A stretch of 64,000 bases of DNA from contig CAWGOZ010000002.1 of the NCBI GenBank assembly GCA_963824345.1, positions 372,001 to 436,000 on the forward strand. Reading direction: 5' to 3'. Position 1 is the stretch's first letter, and each line of letters begins with the position of its first letter. This DNA comes from Palsa-89 sp963824345 (GTDB lineage: Bacteria > Acidobacteriota > Terriglobia > Bryobacterales > Bryobacteraceae). The notes under the pieces are model-generated. The model saw nothing but the letters and a program-made list of their open reading frames with translations, had not been told where the DNA came from and did not search any database. Positions 1 through 8,452 of this stretch are shown piece by piece. Both the position numbers and the translations under genes were made by a program.

Positions 1-118
1 AGGCGGTCTCATGAACCGATCCCGCTACCGAGCCGCGACCGTAAGGGAGGCGGTCTTATGAACCGATCCCGCTACCGAGCCGCGACCGTAAGGGAGGCGG
101 TCTCATGAACCGATCCCG
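1..118 (+). repeat. 47-bp tandem repeat carrying the hemL RBS and start codon
   Basis: Copies begin at 1, 48 and 95 with a period of 47 bases. The first two are complete and differ at one base (C or T before the ATG); the third runs to about 118 and merges into hemL. Each unit contains a strong Shine-Dalgarno sequence (AGGGAGG in the units ending at 51 and 98) followed by ATGAACCGATCCCG, the hemL start. The first copy touches the window edge, so the array may extend upstream. The period is not a multiple of three, so starts in upstream copies are out of frame with hemL. Seen directly. Confidence 0.95.
11..108 (+). other. Two overlapping 16-codon minigenes upstream of hemL
   Basis: The ATG at 11 opens a 16-codon frame ending at a TGA at 59-61 that overlaps the next ATG (58-60) as ATGA. 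The ATG at 58 opens an equivalent 16-codon frame (starting MNRSRYRAATVREAV) ending at TGA 106-108, which overlaps the hemL ATG at 105 in the same way. Each has its own Shine-Dalgarno, though the one for the first copy lies partly outside the window. This geometry is that of translational coupling, but the peptides may simply be a by-product of the tandem duplication. Expression is unknown. Confidence 0.35.
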
Positions 119-1388
119 ATCCGAAGAATTGTTCGCCTGTGCTCAAAAGTTGATCCCGGGCGGCGTCAATTCACCCGTGCGCGCCTTCCGAGGCGTGGGC
201 GGAACGCCCCCATTCATCGCCCGCGGCGAGGGTTCGCACATCTTTGACGTCGATGGCAACGAATATATCGACTACGTTCTGTCCTGGGGACCGCTGATCC
301 TGGGCCACTGCTTTCCGCCGGTGATCGACGCGCTCCGCCAAGCGCTCGCAATCGGAACCAGTTTTGGAGCGCCCACCGGACAGGAGGTGGAGTTCGCCGA
401 GTTGATTCACGAATGCGTGCCTTCCATCGAGATGGTGCGGCTGGTGAGTTCCGGGACCGAGGCCACCATGAGCGCCCTGCGCGTGGCGCGCGGATTCACG
501 GGCCGCGACCTTACCATCAAGTTCGAAGGCTGCTATCACGGCCACGTGGATTCTCTGTTGGTCAAGGCCGGCTCGGGAATGGCGACGCTCGGTATCGCCG
601 ATACGGCGGGGGTGCCGGAAGCGTTCGCGGCCTCGACCATCGCTCTGCCCTTCAATTCCATCGCGGCGGTGGAGTCGGCTTTCACGGCGCATGGCGATAA
701 GATCGCGGCGGTCATCGTCGAGCCGGTGGTGGGAAACATGGGCTGCGTGCCTCCCGCCGCGGGATTCTTAGAGGCGCTCCGCGAAATCACCGCTAAGCAT
801 GGCGCGCTGCTGATTTTCGATGAAGTCATGACGGGGTTTCGCCTGGCATTGGGCGGTGCACAGCAGCGCTTCGGAATCCGGCCCGATTTGACCACGCTGG
901 GCAAAATCGTGGGTGGTGGTTTGCCGCTGGCAGCCTATGGCGGCAGGGCGGATATCATGAGCAAGATCGCTCCGGTCGGGCCGATCTATCAAGCCGGCAC
1001 GCTGTCCGGGAATCCGATGGCGGTGAGCGCCGGAATCGCCATGCTGCGCTATTTGAAATCGCATCCCGAGGTCTACGAAATCGTCGAAAGCCGCGCGGCG
1101 CAACTGACCGCCGATGTGCCGGATGGGATCACCGTGAACCGCGTGGGCTCCATGTTCACGTTCTTCTTCACGCCCGGCCCGGTAACCGACTGGGAATCCG
1201 CCAAGCGGGCAGACACTGGCCGCTTCCGACAATTCTTCCACTGGATGCTCGACCGCGGGATCTATCTGGCGCCGTCGCAATTCGAAGCCGGATTTGTCTC
1301 GGCGGCCCACAGCCGCGAGGACATCGCGAGCACCGTGGAGGCTGCCCGCCAGTTCTTTGCTTCCGGTAAAATGCTTCCGGTAAAATGA
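105..1388 (+). CDS. hemL: Glutamate-1-semialdehyde 2,1-aminomutase
   Basis: A PLP-dependent class III aminotransferase-fold enzyme that converts glutamate-1-semialdehyde to 5-aminolevulinate in the C5 route to tetrapyrroles; cytoplasmic. The 427-aa length is normal. The N-terminus (IPGGVNSPVRAF), the SSGTEATMSALR phosphate-binding region, the YHGHVD motif, the IFDEVMTGFR segment and Lys267 in TLGKIVGGGLP (the PLP lysine) are all typical. The start at 105 is preferred because the protein begins MNRSRSEELF like its relatives and has an AGGGAGG 6-7 bases upstream. The start region lies in a tandem repeat that supplies two extra out-of-frame starts upstream. A membrane protein gene follows after 9 bases. 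Confidence 0.97.
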   Translation: MNRSRSEELFACAQKLIPGGVNSPVRAFRGVGGTPPFIARGEGSHIFDVDGNEYIDYVLSWGPLILGHCFPPVIDALRQALAIGTSFGAPTGQEVEFAELIHECVPSIEMVRLVSSGTEATMSALRVARGFTGRDLTIKFEGCYHGHVDSLLVKAGSGMATLGIADTAGVPEAFAASTIALPFNSIAAVESAFTAHGDKIAAVIVEPVVGNMGCVPPAAGFLEALREITAKHGALLIFDEVMTGFRLALGGAQQRFGIRPDLTTLGKIVGGGLPLAAYGGRADIMSKIAPVGPIYQAGTLSGNPMAVSAGIAMLRYLKSHPEVYEIVESRAAQLTADVPDGITVNRVGSMFTFFFTPGPVTDWESAKRADTGRFRQFFHWMLDRGIYLAPSQFEAGFVSAAHSREDIASTVEAARQFFASGKMLPVK

Positions 1389-1397
1389 AGGATACCT

Positions 1398-2339
1398 ATG
1401 TCTGACACTACAGCGAACCCGGCCGAACTGGGCCTGGATCTCGTTAGCGTTGATTTGCCAGCCTGGAAAAAAACCATCGGCGGGATTTGCGCCGTCCTTC
1501 TGGCGATCCTGTTCTTCGCTTCCGGCGCTTGGAAGCTTTCCGATCCTTTCCGCTGGTCCCAGATGCTGGAAGAATTCCGCCTATCCGGAACGCTCGCGCT
1601 GCCGGGCGCCTTAGCGCTCGGAATCGGCGAGACAGTTGGCGCGGTTCTCATCCTGGTGCCGCGGTTTCGCCGCTGGGGAGCTTTACTGCTCGGCGTCCTG
1701 TTGGTCATCTTCATGGCTTACATTGGAGCGAACTACGGATACCTGGTCGGCAAGGATTGCACCTGTTTTCCACTGGTCAAACGCGCGGTTAATCCGGCTT
1801 TCTTTTTGGAAGATGGCGCAATGCTGCTGATGGCCGTGCTGGCCGGATGGTGGGCCCGTAGCTCCGAGAGCCTCCGCGGCGCGCTGGTCATCCTGGGCGC
1901 GGTGGTGGTCTTTGCCGGCGTTTCCTTTGGCGTGAATTCGGCCAGGGAGTCGGGCCTGAAGGCGCCTGCATCCATCACCGTCGATGGCAAGCCGGTGTCG
2001 CTCGCCGACGGCAACGCGTTCCTCTTTTTCTATGACCCCACGTGTACCCACTGCGAGGCGGCCGCGCGGAAAATGGCGAAGCTGAATTGGAAGGACACCA
2101 AGGTTATATCCATTCCAATCGATACGCCGCAATTCGCGGCTTCTTTTCTGCATGACACGGCTTTCAAGGCCGGAACCTCGAACGATGTCGATGTATTGCG
2201 CGGCATCTTTAAGTTCGCCACCGCTCCCTACGGCGTGGCGCTGGTCCGGGGCCGCCAGAAGGCGGTCATCGATGTCGGCGTCTTTGAAACGGATGGCCAG
2301 CCCGCCGCTATGCTCCGGGGCTTGGGCTTTGTGGAGTAG
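1398..2339 (+). CDS. MauE/DoxX-type membrane protein with C-terminal thioredoxin-like domain
   Basis: A 313-aa protein with about four transmembrane helices (roughly residues 25-165) resembling MauE/DoxX proteins, including a KDCTCFP cysteine pair in the loop before the last helices. A periplasmic or extracellular C-terminal domain carries Cys216-Thr-His-Cys219 in a thioredoxin-like context (FFYDPTCTHC). MauE-like proteins act with thioredoxin-fold partners in disulfide formation or reduction; here both parts are fused. The AAGGA just before the ATG at 1398 supports the start. It lies 9 bases after hemL, so probably in the same transcript. The substrate is unknown. The 3' end overlaps the convergent gene by 32 bases. 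Confidence 0.75.
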   Translation: MSDTTANPAELGLDLVSVDLPAWKKTIGGICAVLLAILFFASGAWKLSDPFRWSQMLEEFRLSGTLALPGALALGIGETVGAVLILVPRFRRWGALLLGVLLVIFMAYIGANYGYLVGKDCTCFPLVKRAVNPAFFLEDGAMLLMAVLAGWWARSSESLRGALVILGAVVVFAGVSFGVNSARESGLKAPASITVDGKPVSLADGNAFLFFYDPTCTHCEAAARKMAKLNWKDTKVISIPIDTPQFAASFLHDTAFKAGTSNDVDVLRGIFKFATAPYGVALVRGRQKAVIDVGVFETDGQPAAMLRGLGFVE

Positions 2340-3006
2340 GTTCCTCCGGCGCCGTCAGGGCCTGAGTTGCAGCGTCTAGAAGGTCGGAAGCGAGCCAGGT
2401 GTAATCCGTCCCGGGATACATCCGCCGCAGCTGAAATCGCCACTTCTTTTGAAATGACGCCACCCGCCGCGCTTGCTGTCTCTGGGGCAGGCTGCCTAAT
2501 CCAGCCAGTTCGATCAGCGTGTTTACCAGGATCCCTTCGGCGCGGATCAGCACGTAGAGGCACTTGCGGCTCTTGCTCCACCTTTGGACCGACTGCAGGA
2601 TCGCATTGGCGCGCCCAGCTTCGTATAGACCGGCCAGTTCACTCGCACCTTCCGCGCGCAGACGCACCTGGGCGGCCTCTAACACGCTCCCGAACACTGG
2701 CCGAACGGTTCGAAAAAAAGCCGCCAGCGTGGTTGGATTCAAAACATCGTAGCTCAGTTCCGACCGCATCTTTCCGCGAAATGGCCGGCTGGCTTGATAG
2801 ACCAGCATCGGATAGGCCGTCTTTACGTTGGCAAAACTCCGCGCGTTTTCAAAGTATTGGGCCGGCATCCTCTCGCGCAATTTAGTTTGAATTGCCGCGG
2901 AGACCCGGGCAAAGGCGGGAAAGAACTCCGGGCTTCGTTCCGCGGGCGCGGCCAGCCATCCGAGGCTGGGCTTGGGAAAGTCGATTCCAGGAGAGATTTC
3001 CTGCAT
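2308..3006 (-). CDS. Hypothetical protein, helical
   Basis: A 232-aa protein with no family I recognise. It has no signal peptide or membrane segment; it is predicted mostly alpha-helical and basic (for example RWSKSRKCLYVLIRAEG and RRVASFQKKWRFQLRRMYPG). Composition and length favour it over the opposite-strand open frame at 2367-2885, whose sequence looks like antisense. It converges on and overlaps the preceding membrane protein gene by 32 bases. Function cannot be inferred from context. Confidence 0.6.
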   Translation of the reverse strand: MQEISPGIDFPKPSLGWLAAPAERSPEFFPAFARVSAAIQTKLRERMPAQYFENARSFANVKTAYPMLVYQASRPFRGKMRSELSYDVLNPTTLAAFFRTVRPVFGSVLEAAQVRLRAEGASELAGLYEAGRANAILQSVQRWSKSRKCLYVLIRAEGILVNTLIELAGLGSLPQRQQARRVASFQKKWRFQLRRMYPGTDYTWLASDLLDAATQALTAPEEPTPQSPSPGA

Positions 3007-3421
3007 TCTTGCTGGTTGGAGTGTACAACGCGTTCATATATTCCCCGCTGTTTATGCTCCGCGCATCCGTGTATTTATGCGTGAACTGCTAGGAATAATT
3101 GAAGAACGCGGCGGCTATCTATTTTCCCGGCGGTTGTGACTTCCCTTTTTCGGCGGTCGGTGCGAAAGGCATAAGTCCGCTTCGTCATGGAGCGTGAAGC
3201 CGCCGAGATCAAATACAAGTGCAGCAAAAGGCGTGAGGGTTCTCGTCGATAAGAAGCATCGCGAGGGATCGGCCGCGAGCGTCGTCGCGCGGATGGATTC
3301 TGAGGGGCGGCACGGCCAGAGGTTTAAGGCCTTGTCTCGTTCACCGGTATGGTGTAAAGTGGTGAAACAGGGCGGGTCCTTGAAGATGAAAATGACTGGC
3401 AAGATGACGGGAGGGAAGAAA
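3007..3421. other. Intergenic region upstream of the restriction-modification island
   Basis: About 415 bases between the divergent genes at 3006 (minus) and 3422 (plus). It must hold the promoters of both. The frame of the downstream regulator stays open back to 3194, but the upstream residues show no recognisable domain and the strong Shine-Dalgarno lies at 3410-3415, so I treat it as non-coding. No tRNA, integrase site or clear direct repeat was recognised that would mark an island boundary. Confidence 0.5.
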
Positions 3422-3595
3422 ATGAAGGGACAAAGCGTTGCGGCCGTCCGGGCATCGATCAGCTTTCCGGCCGAAATCTATGAGACGCTTGAAGGCATCG
3501 CCAAGGAAAAGAAGGTCTCGCTGGCGTGGGTTGTGCGAGAAGCGACAGAAAAGTACATCGCGGACAAATGGCCGCTGTTGAAAGGGCACGGGTAG
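3422..3595 (+). CDS. Ribbon-helix-helix DNA-binding protein (CopG/Arc type)
   Basis: A 57-aa protein whose body (VRASISFPAEIYETLEGIA, then KVSLAWVVREATEKYI) matches the beta-strand, helix, helix pattern of ribbon-helix-helix regulators, which bind operators as dimers through the strand. The start at 3422 is chosen for GGAGGG at 3410-3415; an in-frame ATG at 3386 is a weaker alternative. The methylase gene starts 2 bases after its stop, so it leads the operon and may act as its autoregulator, as control proteins do in other restriction-modification systems. The regulatory role is inference. Confidence 0.75.
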   Translation: MKGQSVAAVRASISFPAEIYETLEGIAKEKKVSLAWVVREATEKYIADKWPLLKGHG

Positions 3596-3597
3596 GG

Positions 3598-4743
3598 ATG
3601 CCGTCCTTTTATGAATTCTTCGCAGGCGGCGGTATGGCGCGGGCCGGCCTGGGCAAGGGATGGGAATGCCTGCTGGCCAATGAAATCGACGAGAAAAAAG
3701 GCGCCAGCTACGCCGCGAATTGGGGGAGCGATCATCTGAAGATCGAGGATGTCGGGCGCCTTGCGACGGCGGACGTGACGGGGCGCGCCGATTTGGCCTG
3801 GGCCTCGTTTCCCTGTCAGGATTTGTCGCTGGCGGGAGACTATGCCGGCCTCAAGGGCGAACGATCGGGAACCTTCTGGTTGTTTTGGAAGCTCATGAAG
3901 GCCCTCCGCGCCGAGCGACGGGGGCCTTCCCTCATCGCGCTTGAGAACGTTTGCGGCGCCCTCACGTCGCATAATGGGAAAGATTTCGCGGCGATCGGTC
4001 GCGCGCTCGCCGACGAAGGCTATCGTTTCGGAGCCCTTGTGATCGATGCGGCGCGCTTCGTGCCTCAATCCCGGCCCCGGCTGTTCATCGTGGCGGTTCA
4101 GGAGGAGCGGACCATCCCAGAGGCCTTGACCTGGGACCAACCCGATCCGCATTGGCATCCGGCAAACCTCCTCGGCGCGTACGAAAAGCTTCCCGAACGA
4201 TTGAAGACGGCCTGGGTGTGGTGGAGTCTCCCCGTCGCGCCGCGCCGCAAAACCCGGTTCGCCGACCTCATCGAGGATGAGCCTCAGGGCGTTGAGTGGC
4301 ACAATGCGGTCGAGACGCGGCGTCTGCTTGGGATGATGAGTTCGCTCAATCGCAAGAAGGTCGAACAGGCCAAGCGAATGGGGCGGCGGATGGTCGGAGG
4401 CGTCTATAAGCGTACGCGGTTGGACGAAGACGGAAACCGAGCGCAGCGAGCTGAGATCCGCTTCGATGACATTGCGGGGTGCCTCCGCACGCCGGTTGGC
4501 GGTTCGAGCCGGCAAACCATCATGATCGTCGAAGGGGAAAAAGTTCGGACACGGCTGCTGTCGCCGCGCGAAGCGGCACGGTTGATGGGACTGTCGGAGA
4601 ACTACAAGCTGCCGGAGAATTACAACGAGGCTTATCACCTCGCCGGAGACGGGGTCGTCGTCCCCGTCGTTCGCTTTCTTGCCGCCCGCCTGCTGGAGCC
4701 GCTGCTTGGCGATGGCTCCGAACGCGAAAAAGAAGCGGCCTGA
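3598..4743 (+). CDS. dcm: DNA (cytosine-5) methyltransferase
   Basis: A 381-aa C5-cytosine methylase. Motif I is FFAGGGMARAGLG near the N-terminus, motif IV is SFPCQDLSLAG with catalytic Cys73, motif VI has ENV with Glu116, motif VIII is QSRPRLFIVAV, and motifs IX-X are LSPREAARLMGL and YHLAGDGVVVPV at the C-terminus. The start at 3598 places motif I at residue 6, as is usual; the frame upstream overlaps the regulator gene and is not needed. It is followed after 3 bases by a DUF4928 gene and then vsr, the expected setting for a C5 methylase whose deaminated product needs T:G repair. Recognition sequence unknown. Confidence 0.95.
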   Translation: MPSFYEFFAGGGMARAGLGKGWECLLANEIDEKKGASYAANWGSDHLKIEDVGRLATADVTGRADLAWASFPCQDLSLAGDYAGLKGERSGTFWLFWKLMKALRAERRGPSLIALENVCGALTSHNGKDFAAIGRALADEGYRFGALVIDAARFVPQSRPRLFIVAVQEERTIPEALTWDQPDPHWHPANLLGAYEKLPERLKTAWVWWSLPVAPRRKTRFADLIEDEPQGVEWHNAVETRRLLGMMSSLNRKKVEQAKRMGRRMVGGVYKRTRLDEDGNRAQRAEIRFDDIAGCLRTPVGGSSRQTIMIVEGEKVRTRLLSPREAARLMGLSENYKLPENYNEAYHLAGDGVVVPVVRFLAARLLEPLLGDGSEREKEAA

Positions 4744-4746
4744 AGC

Positions 4747-5682
4747 ATGGCGGCCCCGCATCAACGAGATCTGGCGGCCTTCACCACGATGTACCCTTTC
4801 CGCGGAAAGGGTCCGCTGTCGGTGGCGCTTGTCGTCACCCAGCACGCGCGTAAGATGGGCCTTCCCCTCGATCCCGAGAAGCTGGTTACGGAGGGGGGCG
4901 GGCAGGTTCTTGGCCTTGGCAAAGGCGCCGTGCAGGCGATCCTGAAGCGGCATGGCATCACGCGGGTTTTGGCTTCGGAGGGGGGCCGTACGTCGCGCGG
5001 CAGTCTGAACAACATGCGCGAATACGTCGGTTTCCTGAATGCGCTGGGCGGGAAGGGGAAGGTTGATCTGGATGCGATCGAGGCGTTCTGGATCGAACGC
5101 GTCCACGAATTCTTTGCAGGCAAGCCGTTCAAGATCAGGCTCGACGCCTCGCGAAGCTTGCGGACCGTCGTGCGCGATGTCATTGGCCAAGCCGTGGAGC
5201 GGCAGAAAACCTCTCCCGGCGTCTATTACGCCGGGGCGGTGCTACAGCATTTGGTCGGCGCAAAACTGGACTGCGCTCTGGGGAAGAGCGCCGTCGAGCA
5301 CAACAGTTTTTCGACGGCCGACGCTCCCAGCGCTCGGGCGGGAGATTTTCTAATAGGCGACGTGGCCATTCACGTCACCACATCGCCGGGCGAAGCGGTG
5401 ATCGAGAAGTGTCGCGACAACCTGAATGACGGGCTCCGTCCGATGCTGGTCACACTTCAAAAAGGTCTAACCGTGGGCGAAGGCCTCGCTGGCAATGTCG
5501 GGCTCGCCGACCGCATCGACATTTTTGAGATCGAGCAGTTTGTGGCGCTGAACCTCTACGAGCTTGGAAAATTCGCCGCCGATGGCCGTAAGACGGCGGT
5601 CACCGACATGGTTGAGCGGTATAACGAAATTGTCGAGGAATTCGAAACCGATCCGAGCCTGAAAATCGAACTGCGCCGATGA
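4747..5682 (+). CDS. DUF4928 family protein, probable restriction component
   Basis: A 311-aa protein resembling the DUF4928 family found beside C5 methylases and vsr. Its N-terminal half is helical (residues about 1-130). The C-terminal half contains VYYAGAVLQHLVGAKLDCAL and GDFLIGDVAIHVTTSPGEAVIEKC, where the D-(x)n-VxxH-like strand arrangement and later acidic residues are reminiscent of PD-(D/E)xK nucleases. The restriction role is inferred from position and family, not demonstrated. The gene begins 3 bases after the methylase stop and its own stop overlaps the vsr start (ATGA), so translation is probably coupled. Confidence 0.75.
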   Translation: MAAPHQRDLAAFTTMYPFRGKGPLSVALVVTQHARKMGLPLDPEKLVTEGGGQVLGLGKGAVQAILKRHGITRVLASEGGRTSRGSLNNMREYVGFLNALGGKGKVDLDAIEAFWIERVHEFFAGKPFKIRLDASRSLRTVVRDVIGQAVERQKTSPGVYYAGAVLQHLVGAKLDCALGKSAVEHNSFSTADAPSARAGDFLIGDVAIHVTTSPGEAVIEKCRDNLNDGLRPMLVTLQKGLTVGEGLAGNVGLADRIDIFEIEQFVALNLYELGKFAADGRKTAVTDMVERYNEIVEEFETDPSLKIELRR

Positions 5683-6080
5683 GGGAGACGCCGGAACAGC
5701 GGAGCCGCATCATGCGAGCGGTAAGGGGAGTGGACACCGCCCCGGAGATGGCCGTACGCCGCATGGTCCACGGAATGGGCTATCGGTTCCGGCTCCATCG
5801 AAGGGATCTTCCCGGCAAGCCCGACCTGGTCTTCCCCAGACTGTACAGAGTGGTCTTTGTACACGGATGTTTCTGGCACGGGCATGATTGCGCGCGCGGC
5901 GCGAGAGCGCCGAAGGCGAATGCCGAATATTGGCGCGCGAAGATCGCTCGTAATGGCGCGCGAGATTCGGCTAATATGGCGGCGCTCAAAAACGCGGGCT
6001 GGCGCACGGCGGTCATCTGGGAGTGTGAATTGAAAAACCTGGCGTATGTGAAGCAGCGGTTGGTGCGGTTTTTGGGATAA
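5679..6080 (+). CDS. vsr: Very short patch repair (T:G mismatch) endonuclease
   Basis: A 133-aa Vsr protein. The family nicks 5' of T in T:G mismatches produced by deamination of 5-methylcytosine. Diagnostic features are the N-terminal RSRIMRAVRGVDTAPE, RRDLPGKPDLVF with the catalytic Asp, and VVFVHGCFWHGHDC with the catalytic and zinc-ligand His/Cys residues. It overlaps the DUF4928 stop by 4 bases and serves the upstream methylase. Some Vsr-like proteins in such operons act as the restriction enzyme itself, so that role is possible too. Confidence 0.93.
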   Translation: MRETPEQRSRIMRAVRGVDTAPEMAVRRMVHGMGYRFRLHRRDLPGKPDLVFPRLYRVVFVHGCFWHGHDCARGARAPKANAEYWRAKIARNGARDSANMAALKNAGWRTAVIWECELKNLAYVKQRLVRFLG

Positions 6081-6115
6081 ATTGCCGATTAGAGTTAAAC
6101 TTCATAGGTAATAGC

Positions 6116-8266
6116 ATGACGGCTGGCTTTTATTCGCGGCTTCGAGAATCGCGCCAAGATGACGACCAGTTGGCGGCTTGCATCGACCGCGTCGTTAAAC
6201 AGCTGGAGGATACCTCCACCACTGGCGACCGGCCCGGCATGTTGCTCGGAAAAATACAGTCTGGCAAGACGCGAGCGTTTGTGGGCGTCATCGCCCGCGC
6301 GTTCGACCGTGGCTTCGACATCGCCATCGTCTTCACCAAGGGAACCAAGATCCTCTCGACCCAAACCGTGGCGCGTCTCGCCCATGACCTTCGGGAGTTC
6401 ATCGACGAGGATGAAATCCTCGTGTTTGACATCATGCAGCCGCCCGGCAGCAAACTGACAAAGAGCGAACAGCGGCGCAAACTCGTGATTGTCGCCAAGA
6501 AGCAGGCGAAGAACCTTGAGCGAATTCTTCACTTTTTCGACAACGATTATCCGGATTTGAAGGCCCGCCGGGTTCTCATCGTCGACGATGAAGCCGATCT
6601 CGCAAGCGTCCGGTTCGTTTCTAAGAAAGACCAGCCGGACATCGAACAGGGCAAGATCGCCGACCAATTGGATGCGTTGCGGCGCCTAGTCGGCAAGGTG
6701 GCGTATCTGCAGGTCACCGCTACGCCCTATTCTCTGTATCTTCAGCCGGACAGCTATGCGGTGGGGGAGGAAGGGGACTACGTCTTCAAGCCCAAGAAGC
6801 CTGCTTTTACAGAGCTCTTGCCGATCCATAGCGGATATGTGGGCGGAGATGACTATTTCATCGCGCCGCTTGAAAACGATCCCCGGTCATTTCTCTTCGT
6901 CGAAGTGCAGCGGGACGAGCAAGACGCCTTACGAAAGCCGGACCAGCGCCGCATTCGACAAGGGCGCGTCCTGGATTCGCCGAATACGACGGGACTCGTC
7001 AGGGCGATCATGACCTTCGTGCTCGCCGCCTGCCTGCGCCGCTGGCAACAGGCCGACGCCGGCGAGAAAAAACGGAAGTACGCCATGGTGATCCATAACG
7101 ACACGCAAAAGGCCGCCCACGCTTGGCAGGATCAGATCATCGAGTGGGTGTTGGACGCGGCGACGGAGGCGGCGACTAGCCATCCACAGACGCTTCGCCC
7201 CATTTTCGACGCCGCCTTCACCGACCTGAACAGGTCGATCGAAGCCGACAAGGGCCGGATGCCGAAGTCCCAAGTAGCCTTCGAAATGTTTACCGAGGCC
7301 CTCCGAAGCGGGGATGTCGTTCGGGAAAAGGTGAATTCCGACGCGGCCGTCATGGCCTTGCTGGATGAAAGGGCGGAATTAAGGCTGCGGACTCCATTCA
7401 ACATTTTTGTCGGCGGAAACATTCTCGACCGCGGCATCACCATTCCCAACCTGATCGCCTTCTATTACGGCCGCAATCCAAAGACCATGCAAGCGGACAC
7501 CGTTTTGCAACATTCCCGCATGTATGGCAATCGCGACCGACGCGACGTGGCCGTCACGCGGTTCTATACCTCGCAGGACGTATACAATCGGCTCTACACG
7601 ATCAACGAATTCGAAAACGCTTTGCGCGGAGCCTTCGAAAGCGGCGCGCATGAGCAAGGGGTGGTGTTCATTCAAGCGGACGCGGCGAACCGTGTGCGGC
7701 CCTGCGCGCCCAACAAGGTGCTCCTGAGCAACGTCGTCGCCGTCCGACCGACGGGGCTCTATTTGCCGACCGGATTTCAGACGCGCACAGGACGCGAATT
7801 GGCGGCGGCTGAGCGGGAACTTAATACGCTGATCCCGAAGGGAGACCGGGACGTGCAAAAGTTCGTCGAAATCGACCGGGGAACGGCGCTCCATATCATC
7901 GCCGTTGTAGAGAAGACCCTGGATTTCTCCGACAACGAATTCGAGTGGGACGCCATGCGGGGCCTGCTCGATTACTATTCGGACGTGCGGGACGGCGGCG
8001 ACGGCAAGGTTTTGTTGCTGGCGGAAACGGGCAGAAAACTGTCGCGGGGGAAATCTGGCGACAAGTCCGGACTTTCGATCCTCGGCGGCGGCGTCATCCG
8101 AAATCTGGTGCTCGATCCGCTTCGATCCAAGCCGGCGATCATCCTTCTTCAGCAGGAAGGGACAAGGGATCTCGGCTGGTCCGGCCATCGATTCTGGTGG
8201 CCAATCCTGGCTGCCCCAGGCACCGTCGAGCCATGCGTGTTTGCGACGAAAGTTTCGGTTGATTGA
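6116..8266 (+). CDS. Z1-domain helicase-like ATPase
   Basis: A 716-aa protein of the Z1 domain family. Residues 45-52 (GKIQSGKT) form a Walker A, VLIVDDEAD near 155 a Walker B, YLQVTATPY near 203 a motif III, and GGNILDRGITIPN near 433 with QHSRMYGNR near 465 resemble helicase motifs V-VI. Z1 proteins occur in operons with C5 methylases, Vsr and MutL/MORC-like ATPases and are suspected to act in restriction or repair. No MORC-like ATPase or DUF4420 nuclease gene is seen next to this one. It starts 35 bases after vsr with AGGT as a modest Shine-Dalgarno, and ends the island. Confidence 0.85.
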   Translation: MTAGFYSRLRESRQDDDQLAACIDRVVKQLEDTSTTGDRPGMLLGKIQSGKTRAFVGVIARAFDRGFDIAIVFTKGTKILSTQTVARLAHDLREFIDEDEILVFDIMQPPGSKLTKSEQRRKLVIVAKKQAKNLERILHFFDNDYPDLKARRVLIVDDEADLASVRFVSKKDQPDIEQGKIADQLDALRRLVGKVAYLQVTATPYSLYLQPDSYAVGEEGDYVFKPKKPAFTELLPIHSGYVGGDDYFIAPLENDPRSFLFVEVQRDEQDALRKPDQRRIRQGRVLDSPNTTGLVRAIMTFVLAACLRRWQQADAGEKKRKYAMVIHNDTQKAAHAWQDQIIEWVLDAATEAATSHPQTLRPIFDAAFTDLNRSIEADKGRMPKSQVAFEMFTEALRSGDVVREKVNSDAAVMALLDERAELRLRTPFNIFVGGNILDRGITIPNLIAFYYGRNPKTMQADTVLQHSRMYGNRDRRDVAVTRFYTSQDVYNRLYTINEFENALRGAFESGAHEQGVVFIQADAANRVRPCAPNKVLLSNVVAVRPTGLYLPTGFQTRTGRELAAAERELNTLIPKGDRDVQKFVEIDRGTALHIIAVVEKTLDFSDNEFEWDAMRGLLDYYSDVRDGGDGKVLLLAETGRKLSRGKSGDKSGLSILGGGVIRNLVLDPLRSKPAIILLQQEGTRDLGWSGHRFWWPILAAPGTVEPCVFATKVSVD

Positions 8267-8452
8267 TCACAACTCCAAAACGTCGAGCCTGTTTAAGTGC
8301 CCTCTGGAATGGTCGTGGCCCCTCCAGCACAGCCAGTATTGGCAGCCGAAATCTTCATGGCGGCCCGTCGCTTGCCGTGTAACACATTCTGACGCATTTA
8401 CAGCGTCTTCTTCCAAGGTCGACCTGGCTGATCGGACAGCGGAGCCGTCCGG

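Noticed and set aside
2367..2885. 172-codon plus-strand open frame
   Set aside because: It is antisense to a better-composed 232-aa minus-strand protein and has arginine/proline-rich shadow composition.
3478..5190. 570-codon minus-strand open frame opposite the methylase and DUF4928 genes
   Set aside because: The plus strand shows complete C5 methylase motifs; the minus frame is an antisense artefact of high GC.
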